Shown piece by piece: positions 6,508 to 14,742 of a stretch of 17,624 nt of DNA; the first letter of the stretch is position 1, and every line of letters begins with the position of its first letter. This DNA is from Polyangiaceae bacterium (GTDB lineage Bacteria; Myxococcota; Polyangia; Polyangiales; Polyangiaceae), in contig JAICTU010000153.1 in NCBI GenBank assembly GCA_025936205.1, positions 1 to 17,624 on the forward strand. The letters are read 5' to 3'. The notes under the pieces are model-generated. The model did not search any database and was not told the origin of the DNA. It was given only the letters and a program-made list of their open reading frames with translations. Both the position numbers and the translations under genes were made by a program.

Positions 6508-8253
6508 GTGGCGCCGGTGTCTGCCCCGCTTCCTCCGTCGGCGGAGCTCCTGTGCCGGCAGCTCGGCTTGACGAGGACGGTCGCGGGTTGGCTGGTCCGT
6601 CGAGGCCATGTGGAGGTGGAGGGCGCTCGGCGCTTCCTGCAGCCGCGGCTTGCGGATCTCAGCTCGCCCGAGGCCATGGTGGACCGCAGCGCCGTCGCGC
6701 AGCGGCTCGCGCGGGCGGTGCGCAACCGCGAGCGCATTGCGGTGTTCGGCGACTACGACTGCGATGGCATCACCTCGGCCGCGATCCTGACCGAGGTGCT
6801 GCGGCGGCTCGGCGGCGACGCGGTGCCGCTGATCGCGAGCCGCTTCGACGGGGGCTACGGCGTCTCGGCTACGGCGGTGCGCCGCATCATCGAGAGCGGC
6901 GCGCGGCTGCTCGTCACCTGCGATTGCGGCTCTTCCGATCACGCCTCGCTGGAGCAGATCGGCCGCAGCGGGCTCGACGTGATCGTGATCGATCATCACC
7001 TGGTGCCCGAGCGCGTCCTGCCGGCGCTCGGCTTCCTGAATCCGCACCGCCCCGAGTGCGGCTTCCCCTACAAGGGCATGGCCTCGTGCGGGCTCGCGCT
7101 GTCGGTGGCCGCGGCGCTGCGCAAGGAGCTCGGCGTGCAGCTCGATCTGCGCTACTGGCTCGATCTGGTGGCCGTGGGCACGGTCGCTGACGTCGCCCCG
7201 CTCGACGGCGACAATCGAGCGCTGGTGCGCGCCGGCCTGGCGGCGATCCTCGAAGCCCAGCGCCCGGGCATGCAGGCGCTGCTGGAGGTCGCCAAGATCT
7301 CGCGTGAGACACCCATCACGGGGCGCGACGTGGCGTTTCGGATCGCCCCGCAACTCAACGCGCCGGGGCGGCTGGGCTCTGCCGATCTCGCGTTGGAGCT
7401 GCTCCTGGCCACCGACCTGGCGAGCGCACGCGGGCTGGCCGCGCGGCTCGACCAGCTCTCGGCCGAGCGCCGCGCCCAGTCCGACCTGATCCTCGAGCAA
7501 GCGCTGGAAGACATCGCCAGGCAAGGCTTCGAGGGAGATGCCGCCCTGGTGCTGGGGCGTCGCGGCTGGAACCCCGGAGTCGTCGGGATCGTCGCTGGGC
7601 GTCTGGCGGATCGCTTCGCTCGGCCCGTGATCGTGATCGGCTTCGAAGGCGAAACGGGGCGCGGTTCGGTGCGTGGCCCGGCGGGCAGCCGCCTGCACGA
7701 CGCCCTGTGCTTCGCCCAGGACGCGCTGGTGCGATTCGGTGGCCACCAGCAGGCGGCCGGGCTCGAGGTGCTGGAGCACCGCATGGGAGAGCTGAGGGCG
7801 CGTTTCGTGGACGCGATCCAGAACCAACCTCCCGCTCCCCAGGCCGACGCCAGCTCCGAGTGGGTGCTCCTGGAGCCGGGGGATTCTCCGCTCTCTGTAT
7901 TGAATGATCTCGACCGCTTGGAGCCGTGTGGCTTTGGTAACCCCCGCCCCAAGCTGCGTGCGGTGGGCGAGGTGCGCGAAGCGCGCGAGGTGAAGAACGG
8001 GCACCTCAAATTGAGGCTCGATCTCGGAAGGCATGGGCTCGCCTGCTTTGCGGTGGGGCAAGGGGCGCTCGGTACCGACCTGCGAGGCAAGGTCGAGGTG
8101 CGCGGTGACTTGCGCCACAACACCTATCCCGGCGGAGACCCGGTGGAGCTGTTCACCGAATCGGTCGCCCCTTTACCCAGCGGATCCGCGGCGATCCCGG
8201 TACATTGCCCGGAGCGCCCCGGAGGGGAGCTCGCCGAAACGCTCTGCCCGTAG
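6508..8253 (+). CDS. recJ: Single-stranded-DNA-specific exonuclease RecJ
   Basis: The 581-residue protein matches the normal RecJ length. RecJ is the 5'-to-3' single-strand DNA exonuclease of recombination and mismatch repair, a two-metal DHH phosphoesterase. The DHH-domain motifs appear in order: FGDYDCDGITSA (80-91), TCDCGSSD (137-144) and IVIDHHLVP (159-167). Further on are the CGLALS region near 195 and the DHHA1 domain with the GRGSVRGP and RFGGHQQAAGLEV signatures. The C-terminal OB-like domain contains LEPCGFGNPRP. The start is GTG at 6508-6510 without a strong ribosome site; in-frame alternatives would cut into the N-terminal region. The gene stands alone, followed after 134 bases by the sigma-factor gene on the same strand. 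It is a housekeeping gene and probably unrelated to the pilus loci. Confidence 0.97.
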   Translation: MAPVSAPLPPSAELLCRQLGLTRTVAGWLVRRGHVEVEGARRFLQPRLADLSSPEAMVDRSAVAQRLARAVRNRERIAVFGDYDCDGITSAAILTEVLRRLGGDAVPLIASRFDGGYGVSATAVRRIIESGARLLVTCDCGSSDHASLEQIGRSGLDVIVIDHHLVPERVLPALGFLNPHRPECGFPYKGMASCGLALSVAAALRKELGVQLDLRYWLDLVAVGTVADVAPLDGDNRALVRAGLAAILEAQRPGMQALLEVAKISRETPITGRDVAFRIAPQLNAPGRLGSADLALELLLATDLASARGLAARLDQLSAERRAQSDLILEQALEDIARQGFEGDAALVLGRRGWNPGVVGIVAGRLADRFARPVIVIGFEGETGRGSVRGPAGSRLHDALCFAQDALVRFGGHQQAAGLEVLEHRMGELRARFVDAIQNQPPAPQADASSEWVLLEPGDSPLSVLNDLDRLEPCGFGNPRPKLRAVGEVREAREVKNGHLKLRLDLGRHGLACFAVGQGALGTDLRGKVEVRGDLRHNTYPGGDPVELFTESVAPLPSGSAAIPVHCPERPGGELAETLCP

Positions 8254-8272
8254 CAGCGTGGCAGGTGCCACC

Positions 8273-8293
8273 GTTGCACCCCGGTTGCACCCC
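8273..8293. repeat. Short direct repeat upstream of the sigma-factor gene
   Basis: GTTGCACCCC occurs at 8273-8282 and again at 8284-8293, an 11-base spacing close to one helical turn. It lies about 100 bases before the sigma-factor ATG, just past the recJ stop. It could be a regulator site or chance in GC-rich DNA. Confidence 0.35.
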
Positions 8294-8387
8294 CCATCGG
8301 CAATCACGGGGCCGGGTCGCAGGAGCGCAGGTTTTGCGTCCTTGGCTGCTTCGCCGGGCTGGTACGAAATCTGCAGACTGGTTGACC

Positions 8388-9002
8388 ATGACCCACACCC
8401 TGGCCTTGGTCGAGCCCGTTGGTTTCCCGGTGGCGGCGGACTCTTTCGGGCGCATGCGGGGCGCTCCGGCGCGTTCGCTCGAGGCCCTGATGGCGGCCTA
8501 TGTCGATGGCCATGCAGAGGCGTTCACCGAGTTGCACCGGCGCCTGGCTCCCAAGCTGAATGCGTATATCGTGCGGCTGTGCCGGGATCCGGCGCTGGCT
8601 GAAGACGTCGTCCAGGCGACGTTTGCCAAGCTGCATCGGGCCCGGTCCAGCTACCTGCCGGGAGCCAAGGTGCTGCCCTGGGCGATGGTGATCGCGCGCC
8701 GCACGCTGCTCGACGAACGGCGCGGTCTCGCTGCGCAACGCGAGCTGCTGGACGACGACGGGGTGCTGCCCGAACGCCGTGCGGACACGCCCAACCCCGA
8801 CCACGTCGCGGACATTCACCGCGCGCTCGCCCGCCTGCCGGACAACTATCGCTCGGCGATCTGGCTCACCAAGCTGGTGGGCTTCTCCGGCGAGGAGGCA
8901 GCGCGCCTGCTCAGCACCACGCAGAGCGCGATCAAGCTGCGCGTACACCGCGGCTACGCGATGCTGCGCGCCATGCTCGGCGCGGCGCCGACACTGGCGT
9001 AG
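8388..9002 (+). CDS. ECF-like RNA polymerase sigma factor (sigma-70 family)
   Basis: From ATG 8388-8390 the product is 204 residues. The frame is open further upstream to 8205, but those codons overlap recJ and carry no domain. Region sigma-2 spans about 33-105 (LMAAYVDGHAEAFTELHRRL, LAEDVVQATFAKLHRA; the latter is the core-binding helix). A linker at about 110-140 is followed by sigma-4 at about 143-193 (RALARLPDNYRSAIWL, then a helix-turn-helix GFSGEEAARLLSTTQSAIKLRVHRG). There is no sigma-3, as in extracytoplasmic-function factors. No anti-sigma gene follows: the next gene is convergent and is not an anti-sigma. Control must therefore lie elsewhere or act on transcription. Its position beside the Tad cluster is suggestive, but no target promoter is shown. 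Confidence 0.93.
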   Translation: MTHTLALVEPVGFPVAADSFGRMRGAPARSLEALMAAYVDGHAEAFTELHRRLAPKLNAYIVRLCRDPALAEDVVQATFAKLHRARSSYLPGAKVLPWAMVIARRTLLDERRGLAAQRELLDDDGVLPERRADTPNPDHVADIHRALARLPDNYRSAIWLTKLVGFSGEEAARLLSTTQSAIKLRVHRGYAMLRAMLGAAPTLA

Positions 9003-9008
9003 CAATTC

Positions 9009-9042
9009 GCCGGGGGCTCGGTTTCGGGCGGCTCTGCCCGGC
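9009..9042. terminator. Candidate bidirectional terminator between sigma factor and Tad operon end
   Basis: Within the 56-base convergent gap, CGGGC (9025-9029) pairs with GCCCG (9036-9040) around a 6-base loop, and GCCGGG (9009-9014) can pair with CCCGGC (9037-9042) as an alternative. No T-run follows on either strand. Convergent placement is the main support. Confidence 0.35.
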
Positions 9043-9058
9043 GCCAGAATAAGCCCGC

Positions 9059-9916
9059 TCAGAAGAGCTTCTCGGCGCCCTTGCGGATGCGATACAGCTC
9101 GAGCTGGATCTGTCGTTCCGTCGTCGCGAGATAGGTCGCGTAGGGCATGGTCTCTCCATGCAGCATGCGCTGCATGGAGCTGATCGCATTGAGTGCACCG
9201 TTCAGATCCCTGTCTTGCAGGGTGGTGCGCAGCCTGAGCCGCGCTGCACGGAACTCTTCCGTGATCTGCTGACGCCAGGCGTCGCCGACCTGATCGACGC
9301 GCTGCTTGCCGGCCTGGTCCCCCGCCGTGAGGTAGCACTTCGCGGCTTGCGCATACAGTCGCCCCGCATCGAGCCCGTCGTGGGCAGAATAGCGGTAGCG
9401 CTCGCGCTTGGCCTCCGCAGCCTTCTCCAGCGCGAAAGCCCGCCGCGCCGCCCCTGCGGCGTCCGCCTGCGCACAAGCAGGGCTCTCGGGAAAGAGCACG
9501 ATGTCCTGCTCATTGGCTTCGGCAGCGCTTTCCAGATCGTTCTGGTTCGCGAGCATCATCGCGACCACGCCGCCCACCACGACCACGCAGGCGAGCAGCA
9601 GCGGCAGCACCTTGCTGTTCGTCTCCTGCTTCGGCTTGACGCAGCAGAAGCGAACCCGCTCCAGATAGAAGTCGGCCCCATACGGGATGGCGCCCCCCGA
9701 GAAGGGGCGGCCTTCGTAAGTGAGCGGGCGGGCACCGGGCGCCAGCCGCACGTCGACGTCGTTCGTGCCCAGCTTCACGCGGAAGTGCTGGGCGATCACG
9801 CCCGCTACGTCCAGGGAGATGTCGGCGGTCGGCCCCTTGCCGATCACGGCGCGCGTGTCGACGGGAAAGTGGCGATCCGCTTCGCCGGGCACTGAAACTT
9901 CGAGTTTGGTCTTCAT
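9059..9916 (-). CDS. Membrane protein with degenerate FHA-like N-terminus, last gene of the Tad cluster
   Basis: The 285-residue protein has an FHA-like beta-rich N-terminal domain (about 1-92; FPVDTRAVIGKGPTADISL, VAGVIAQHFRV). A single membrane helix follows at about 103-122 (VLPLLLACVVVVGGVVAMML), then a long alpha-helical C-terminal part (about 130-285) rich in Ala, Arg, Glu and Gln. The usual phosphothreonine-binding residues are altered: the Gly-Arg pair is GK (26-27), the Ser before the conserved His is missing, and there is no Asn-Gly-Thr loop. The fold may remain without phosphopeptide binding. Topology places the FHA-like part in the cytoplasm and the helical part in the periplasm. 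The ATG is 34 bases after the tadC stop, so it is probably co-transcribed. It may be a scaffold for the pilus platform; the function is unproven. Confidence 0.82.
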   Translation of the reverse strand: MKTKLEVSVPGEADRHFPVDTRAVIGKGPTADISLDVAGVIAQHFRVKLGTNDVDVRLAPGARPLTYEGRPFSGGAIPYGADFYLERVRFCCVKPKQETNSKVLPLLLACVVVVGGVVAMMLANQNDLESAAEANEQDIVLFPESPACAQADAAGAARRAFALEKAAEAKRERYRYSAHDGLDAGRLYAQAAKCYLTAGDQAGKQRVDQVGDAWRQQITEEFRAARLRLRTTLQDRDLNGALNAISSMQRMLHGETMPYATYLATTERQIQLELYRIRKGAEKLF

Positions 9917-9950
9917 GGCTGGGGTTCCGCGGGGGCTGCTCGAGCGCCGC

Positions 9951-10868
9951 TCAGAAAGAGAAACCGCCCGAAAGGAACGGCCCCATCAACAGCAAGATCA
10001 CGCAACCGAGCAGCATCACCATCGGGACGATCAGCAGGATGCCGGCGCGCGACGCGGCCTCTTCCGCCAGGATGCTGCGCTGCATGCGGCTGATCTTGGC
10101 CTGCACTTGCAGCACCTCGACCAGCGGATTGCCCTTCTCCTCGGCTTGGATCACCGCGCGGGCGAAGGTGCGCACGGTCTCGATCGGCACGCGGCGCTCC
10201 AGGTCCTGCAGCGCCTGACGCCGCGTGTGACCCAGATCCAGACTGGTCAGCATCTGCCGCAGCTCCTGCGCGACGATGTCGTCATCGGTGCTGTTCTTCA
10301 CGATCATGCCGAGCGCGCCTGGAAAATCGAGACCGCCCACCATGCACATTGCCGCCAGGTCGATCGCGCCGGGCAGCCCGCGTCGCACCGCCTTCTGCCG
10401 TTCGCCGCGCGCCTCGTTGACCATGGCGTGCGGTAAGCCGAAGGAGAAGGCCGGCAGCAGGATGGTGATCATGGGACCCGAGAAGTCCACCGCGGCCAGG
10501 CCCAGCGTGAGCGCGATGCCGCCGATGCCGCACAGGAAGCACAGCGCCATGTAGTCGTCCGGCGTGAAGCCGAGGTAGTGGCCTGCCTGCGTCAAGTGCT
10601 CGGTCTGGCGATCGCGCAGCCGCCGCATCGGCGCGCCGAGCCCGAGCAAGTTCAGGCGCCGGACCTCACCCACCCAGGCCGCAATCTGACGGATCATCGG
10701 CTCGAAGGTGCGCAGCGACGGATATTGTTCGAGCGCACGCCGCCGCTGGATACCGACCTGACCCAGACGCGGGGAAGGGTGCATCGGAACGGCCGCCAGC
10801 TGGTACGTGAGGATGCCCAGACACAGTCCGATCATCGCCGCGGTGCCGAGCTCGAGCAGGAAAGTCAT
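9951..10868 (-). CDS. tadC: Tad pilus inner-membrane platform protein TadC
   Basis: This 305-residue GspF/T2SSF-family protein is the second of the paired platform proteins on which the TadA ATPase acts. Predicted membrane helices lie at about 4-24, 104-126, 130-148 and 276-297. The T2SSF domain spans about 168-295 (GLPGAIDLAAMCMVGGLDF, then the cytoplasmic helices with ALQDLERRVPIETVRTFARAVIQAE and GNPLVEVL). The ATG is preceded by GGAG with an 8-base spacer. It follows tadB by 21 bases in the same operon. The order TadB then TadC after the ATPase matches known Tad loci and separates the two paralogues. Confidence 0.93.
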   Translation of the reverse strand: MTFLLELGTAAMIGLCLGILTYQLAAVPMHPSPRLGQVGIQRRRALEQYPSLRTFEPMIRQIAAWVGEVRRLNLLGLGAPMRRLRDRQTEHLTQAGHYLGFTPDDYMALCFLCGIGGIALTLGLAAVDFSGPMITILLPAFSFGLPHAMVNEARGERQKAVRRGLPGAIDLAAMCMVGGLDFPGALGMIVKNSTDDDIVAQELRQMLTSLDLGHTRRQALQDLERRVPIETVRTFARAVIQAEEKGNPLVEVLQVQAKISRMQRSILAEEAASRAGILLIVPMVMLLGCVILLLMGPFLSGGFSF

Positions 10869-10889
10869 GATGGTAGCTCCAGGCTCCCT

Positions 10890-11753
10890 TCAGATGTCCA
10901 CGGCCAGGATCTTGTGGGACAACAACGCCGCCCCGGCCCAGAGCAGCCCCACGGCGGCGAAGATGATGTGGCCCGTCAGCGAGTTGCGCATGGGGTCGTA
11001 GTAGCCGGGCATCATCCATTCGATGCCGAAGTAGACCGGTGCCGGCAGGATGGAGATGGCGACCGCCTGCGCTCGGCCATCGGCGGTCTTGGTACGGACG
11101 ACGCCTTCGAGCCGCGCCATTTCGCGCAGGGTTTCGGAAGCGGTCTTCAGCGTCTGCGGCAGGTTGCCGCCGGTGTTGCGCGCGATCTTCAAGGTCGTGA
11201 TCGCGGCCCGGAACACGCGGCTGCCGCTGCGCACGGCGGCGCGCTCGAGCGCGTCATCGAGCGGCATGCCCAGCGCATTCTCTTTGATCACCAGCTCGAC
11301 CTCGTCGCGCATCGGCGGATCCATCAGCGGGATCGTCGAGGCGATCGCGTCACCGAGCGAAGGATTCGCCTGCAACGAGTTGGTCAGCGCCGTCAGCCAG
11401 GCATCGAGCTGTTCCTCCAGCCGCTCCGTCCGCTTGAAGCGGGCGCGCCAGAGCCAGATGTTGGGCGAGAACACCAGCACCAGGCAGGCGAGCGCAGCGC
11501 CCCACGAGCCCAGCAACACCATGGCCAGGCAGGCGAGCGCGGCCACCACGTGCACGCTCAGTACCTTGGTCGCCGACCAGGGCGCATGCAGCTTGGTGAG
11601 CTCCTGATGCCAGAACGCCTGGTAGCGTACCCAGCGGCTGCGCAGGGGCGCTCGCTCGGATGCCACCTCCACGCCCACGACGGCGGCGATCAACAGGACG
11701 AACAGCAGCCACGCTGCGCGTCCGACCATGAACGTGGTCATGCTCAGGCTCAT
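10890..11753 (-). CDS. tadB: Tad pilus inner-membrane platform protein TadB
   Basis: The 287-residue T2SSF-family membrane protein has hydrophobic helices at about 10-29, 64-82, 84-101 and 262-279, with a further hydrophobic stretch at 229-246. The cytoplasmic T2SSF domain at about 113-240 shows the usual pattern (EEQLDAWLTALTNSLQANPSL, GMPLDDALERAAVRSGSRVF, TGGNLPQTLKTASETLRE). It is expected to form the rotor or platform for pilin insertion together with TadC. The start overlaps the stop of the FHA-ATPase gene as ATGA, implying coupled translation and matched dosage of motor and platform. Confidence 0.93.
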   Translation of the reverse strand: MSLSMTTFMVGRAAWLLFVLLIAAVVGVEVASERAPLRSRWVRYQAFWHQELTKLHAPWSATKVLSVHVVAALACLAMVLLGSWGAALACLVLVFSPNIWLWRARFKRTERLEEQLDAWLTALTNSLQANPSLGDAIASTIPLMDPPMRDEVELVIKENALGMPLDDALERAAVRSGSRVFRAAITTLKIARNTGGNLPQTLKTASETLREMARLEGVVRTKTADGRAQAVAISILPAPVYFGIEWMMPGYYDPMRNSLTGHIIFAAVGLLWAGAALLSHKILAVDI

Positions 11754-13474
11754 ACGAAATCTCCGTCGGGGGCCACATTGCTGGTGATCAACTGATCGAC
11801 GAAAGACGGCAGGTAGCCGCTGGCGCGGAACTCACCCTGAATCTTGCCGTCGCTATCGGTGCCGAGCCGCACGAACGAGTAGATCTCGTTCAGCTCGACC
11901 TCGCCGTCATCGTCGATGCCGGTGACCTCGGAGATGGCCGTCACGCGTCGCGAGCCATCCGCGAGCCGGCTCTGCTGCACGATCAGGTGCACGCTGCTGG
12001 CGATCTGCGAGCGGATGGCGCGCACCGGCAGATCCACGCCCGCCATCAGGCACAGGGTCTCGATGCGCGCGACGGCTTCGCGCGGGCTGTTGGCGTGCGT
12101 GGTCGTCATCGAACCTTCGTGGCCGGTGTTCATCGCCTGCAGCATGTCGATGGCTTCGCTGCCACGACACTCGCCGACCACGATGCGGTCGGGGCGCATG
12201 CGCAGCGCGTTCTTGACCAGATCCCGGATGGTGTAAGCGCCTTTGCCCTCCAGGTTCGGCGGACGCGACTCCAGGGACACGACGTGCGCCTGCGCCAGCT
12301 GCAGCTCGGCGGCGTCTTCGATCGTGACCACGCGCTCGTCGTCCGGGATCGCGCCGGAGAGCACGTTCAGCAGCGTGGTCTTGCCGCTGCCGGTACCGCC
12401 CGAGATCACGATGTTCTTGCGGATCTTCACGGCGCGGGTGAGGAAGCGCGCCATGCGCTCGTTCAAGGAGCCAAAGCGGATCAGGTCGGGGATCTGCAGC
12501 GGCTTCTTCGAAAACTTGCGGATCGTGATGCACGGCCCCTTGAGCGCGAGCGGCGGAATGATCGCGTTCACGCGCGAGCCATCCTTGAGACGGGCGTCGA
12601 CCAGCGGAGTCGACTCGTCGATGCGCCGTCCGAGCGGCGTCACGATGCGCTCGATCGCCGCGCGCACGGCCTCGTTGTCGGTGAAGCGCGCCGGCGTCAG
12701 CTCCAGCTTGCCCTTGGTCTCCGCGTAGATCGTCTGCGGGTCGACGACCATGATTTCGCTGATCGTCTGGTCCGCGAGCAAGCTTTCCAGGGGGCCCAGC
12801 CCGAGCGCTTCATCGGTCAGCTCCTGCGTCAGCCGCTCGGTATCGACGCCACGCGGCAGGCGATCGCCGGCTTCGGCAATGATGCGCCGCAGCGCTTCGA
12901 TCACCCGCCTGCGCATGCTCTCGTCTTCGATCTGCTTGCGATCGAGGCGTGGCAGTTCGAGGTAGTCGAGCAGTTGCTTGTGGATTTCGCGCCGCTGCCC
13001 GGGTGACGCCTCCGGGGCCGACGACTCGCGTGGCCGCGAGCGCTGAGGGGCCGGCGCGGAGCCGCCGTGCTCGCGCAGCGCCGGTGCGCTCTCTCGCCGC
13101 GCTGGCTTGCCGCTCTCGCGCGAGCCACCCGAAGGCCCTGCTGCAGGGCTGCCCGAGTGGCCGCTGCTTTCGGGCACGTCCAATGAGACGATGAACGGCC
13201 CCAGGCGCATGGTGCAGCGCCCGGCATGCAGCCGGCGCGACTCGCCACGCAGCACGCTGTCGTCCACGCGCGTGCCGTTCGCCGAGTGATCCTCGACCAG
13301 CAGATAGCGGCCATTCAGGCGCAACGAGATGTGCTTGCGCGACACCTGCGGAGCGGCCAGCACCACCTCGCAGCTCGCGTCCCGGCCGAGCCAGATCGGT
13401 TGCTCGCCGGCTTCGATCTCCACCCGGCGCTGTTCGCCCTTGCCGTCGTCGATATGGAGGACGAGCGGCCGCAT
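11750..13474 (-). CDS. cpaF: Tad pilus assembly ATPase CpaF/TadA with N-terminal FHA domain
   Basis: The 574-residue fusion begins with an FHA domain (about 5-98) that keeps the phosphothreonine-binding set: G30-R31, S46-R47 with H49, and N66-G67-T68. A disordered Ser/Pro/Arg-rich linker runs from about 101 to 160. The CpaF ATPase follows: N-terminal domain about 165-345 (ISEIMVVDPQTIYAE, LKDGSRVNAIIPP), Walker A GGTGSGKTT at 359-367, Walker B RIVVGECRG at about 430-438 and His box TTTHAN at 457-462. It should power assembly of the Flp pilins in this cluster. The gene lies 2 bases after the secretin gene and overlaps tadB. Typical TadA lacks an FHA domain, so a phosphorylated partner (kinase, platform or localisation factor) probably binds here. 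The kinase is not in the window. Confidence 0.95.
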   Translation of the reverse strand: MRPLVLHIDDGKGEQRRVEIEAGEQPIWLGRDASCEVVLAAPQVSRKHISLRLNGRYLLVEDHSANGTRVDDSVLRGESRRLHAGRCTMRLGPFIVSLDVPESSGHSGSPAAGPSGGSRESGKPARRESAPALREHGGSAPAPQRSRPRESSAPEASPGQRREIHKQLLDYLELPRLDRKQIEDESMRRRVIEALRRIIAEAGDRLPRGVDTERLTQELTDEALGLGPLESLLADQTISEIMVVDPQTIYAETKGKLELTPARFTDNEAVRAAIERIVTPLGRRIDESTPLVDARLKDGSRVNAIIPPLALKGPCITIRKFSKKPLQIPDLIRFGSLNERMARFLTRAVKIRKNIVISGGTGSGKTTLLNVLSGAIPDDERVVTIEDAAELQLAQAHVVSLESRPPNLEGKGAYTIRDLVKNALRMRPDRIVVGECRGSEAIDMLQAMNTGHEGSMTTTHANSPREAVARIETLCLMAGVDLPVRAIRSQIASSVHLIVQQSRLADGSRRVTAISEVTGIDDDGEVELNEIYSFVRLGTDSDGKIQGEFRASGYLPSFVDQLITSNVAPDGDFV

Positions 13475-13476
13475 GG

Positions 13477-14742
13477 CTACTTTCCTTCGGGCTCCAGCAC
13501 CACCGAGCTGCCGCTGCTGGCTCCGCCCGCCGGCTTCTTCGGGGTCGGGATCTCTTCGCGCGCGTGCAGATGGTGCTTGTCCAGGTCGCCGGTGTAGTCC
13601 TCGTAAGCGTCCAGCGCGTCGCGGATCCGCGTGCGGCTGTCCATGCTCACCGAGTCGAGCACGCTGGGCACGATGAAGACGACGTCTTCCGTCTCCTGCT
13701 GAGCCTCGGTGTGCGTGCCGAAGAGCGCGCCGATGATCGGGATCTGGCTCAACACCGGCAGGCCGCTGTGGCCACGGCTCTGGCTGCTGGCTGTGAGCCC
13801 GGCGAGCATCAGCGATTGCCCCAGCTCCAGGTTGACCAGGGTGTCGAGCGTCGAGGTGAGGCGGCCGGGCGTGCCCGTGCCGCGGTCGTCCGCAAGATCG
13901 GAGACGTCCGCGTGGATCTCCAGCTCCAGGCGCCCGCTCTCGCTATCGTAGCGCGGCTGAACACCGATCGTGCTGCCGAACTCGATCTTGTGGATGCCGG
14001 TGCTGAGCGAGCCCTGTACCGGGATGTTGATCTCGCCGCCGCCCATGAAGGTAGCCTTGGTGCCGTTGGCGGTGATCAAGGTCGCGTGCCGCTGTAGCTT
14101 TGCCCAGCCGGTGGCCTGAGCGAGATCGAGCGCGGGCAGCGCCTGATCCTGGATCGTGGCAGTGGCGTTCTCGAAGTTGCCGGTTTGTAGATCGTAGAAC
14201 ACGCTCAGCGAGCCGCCGCCGTAGCGCGACGCCCAGTCGACGCCGATCTGGTGGTGATACGACTTGTCGAACTGCACGAAGTAGAAATCGAGACGGATGT
14301 TGTCGCGCGTCAGCACCTGCTCGCGCGGCGGCCCCAGCTTCTTCTCGACGGGCTTGGCGGCGTTCGGGTCGAAGACGTTGATCTTGTAGAGGCGCTCACT
14401 GCCATCCATCATGATGAAGAGCAGCGTGGTATTGCCGGGCCGCAGCGCGACGATCACGAAGCTCTTCGCGTCGCCGGTGAGCCGCACGTCGATCACGCCC
14501 TGCACACCCTCGGAGTAGGAGCGGACGTTGTCAGCAGGCAATACTTGCTGCGTGCCGATCTCCAGGCGCAGGTTGTTGTCACTGGGCACCGAGGCAGAGG
14601 ACGCCGCGTCCTTCTTGCCTTCCCCGCGACCTTGGGCCTCTGCCGCGGGCGTGAGCAGCCCCAGCGCGGCACCCGCCAAGATGCCGAGCTGAAGCCAGCG
14701 GCGAGCGCGCCGCGCTCGCGGTTGATCGAGTCTATCGGACAT
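13477..14742 (-). CDS. cpaC: Tad/Flp pilus outer-membrane secretin CpaC/RcpA
   Basis: The 421-residue protein has a Sec signal peptide (twin-Arg-rich start, hydrophobic about 17-31, likely cleavage after AEA at 36). An N-terminal pilus-assembly/BON-like domain at about 55-126 (LEIGTQQVLPADNVRSYSEG, DAKSFVIVALRPGNTTLLF) precedes the secretin core at about 205-361. The secretin signature GLPVLSQIPIIGALFG at 327-342 and the end VVFIVPSVLD at 354-363 are clear. It forms the outer-membrane ring for the Flp fibre. A Lys/Pro/Ser-rich tail follows. The ATG overlaps the 3' end of cpaB by 11 bases, and the stop lies 2 bases before the ATPase gene. The pilotin is not encoded next to it. Confidence 0.95.
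   Translation of the reverse strand: MSDRLDQPRARRARRWLQLGILAGAALGLLTPAAEAQGRGEGKKDAASSASVPSDNNLRLEIGTQQVLPADNVRSYSEGVQGVIDVRLTGDAKSFVIVALRPGNTTLLFIMMDGSERLYKINVFDPNAAKPVEKKLGPPREQVLTRDNIRLDFYFVQFDKSYHHQIGVDWASRYGGGSLSVFYDLQTGNFENATATIQDQALPALDLAQATGWAKLQRHATLITANGTKATFMGGGEINIPVQGSLSTGIHKIEFGSTIGVQPRYDSESGRLELEIHADVSDLADDRGTGTPGRLTSTLDTLVNLELGQSLMLAGLTASSQSRGHSGLPVLSQIPIIGALFGTHTEAQQETEDVVFIVPSVLDSVSMDSRTRIRDALDAYEDYTGDLDKHHLHAREEIPTPKKPAGGASSGSSVVLEPEGK

Noticed and set aside
6496..8118. Minus-strand open frame of 540 codons opposite recJ
   Set aside because: The plus frame is unmistakable RecJ. The antisense product is His/Arg/Gln-rich low-complexity sequence with no recognisable motif.
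8304..9476. Minus-strand open frame of 390 codons across the sigma factor and the FHA-like gene
   Set aside because: It overlaps two supported genes, including the same-strand FHA-like gene in another frame, and has no domain.
10578..11795. Plus-strand open frame of 405 codons opposite tadB/tadC
   Set aside because: It is a shadow of two T2SSF genes. The sequence is rich in His, Gln, Arg and Asp without structure.
11987..13006. Plus-strand open frame of 339 codons opposite the FHA-CpaF gene
   Set aside because: It is antisense to a gene with Walker A, Walker B and FHA motifs and shows no protein features of its own.
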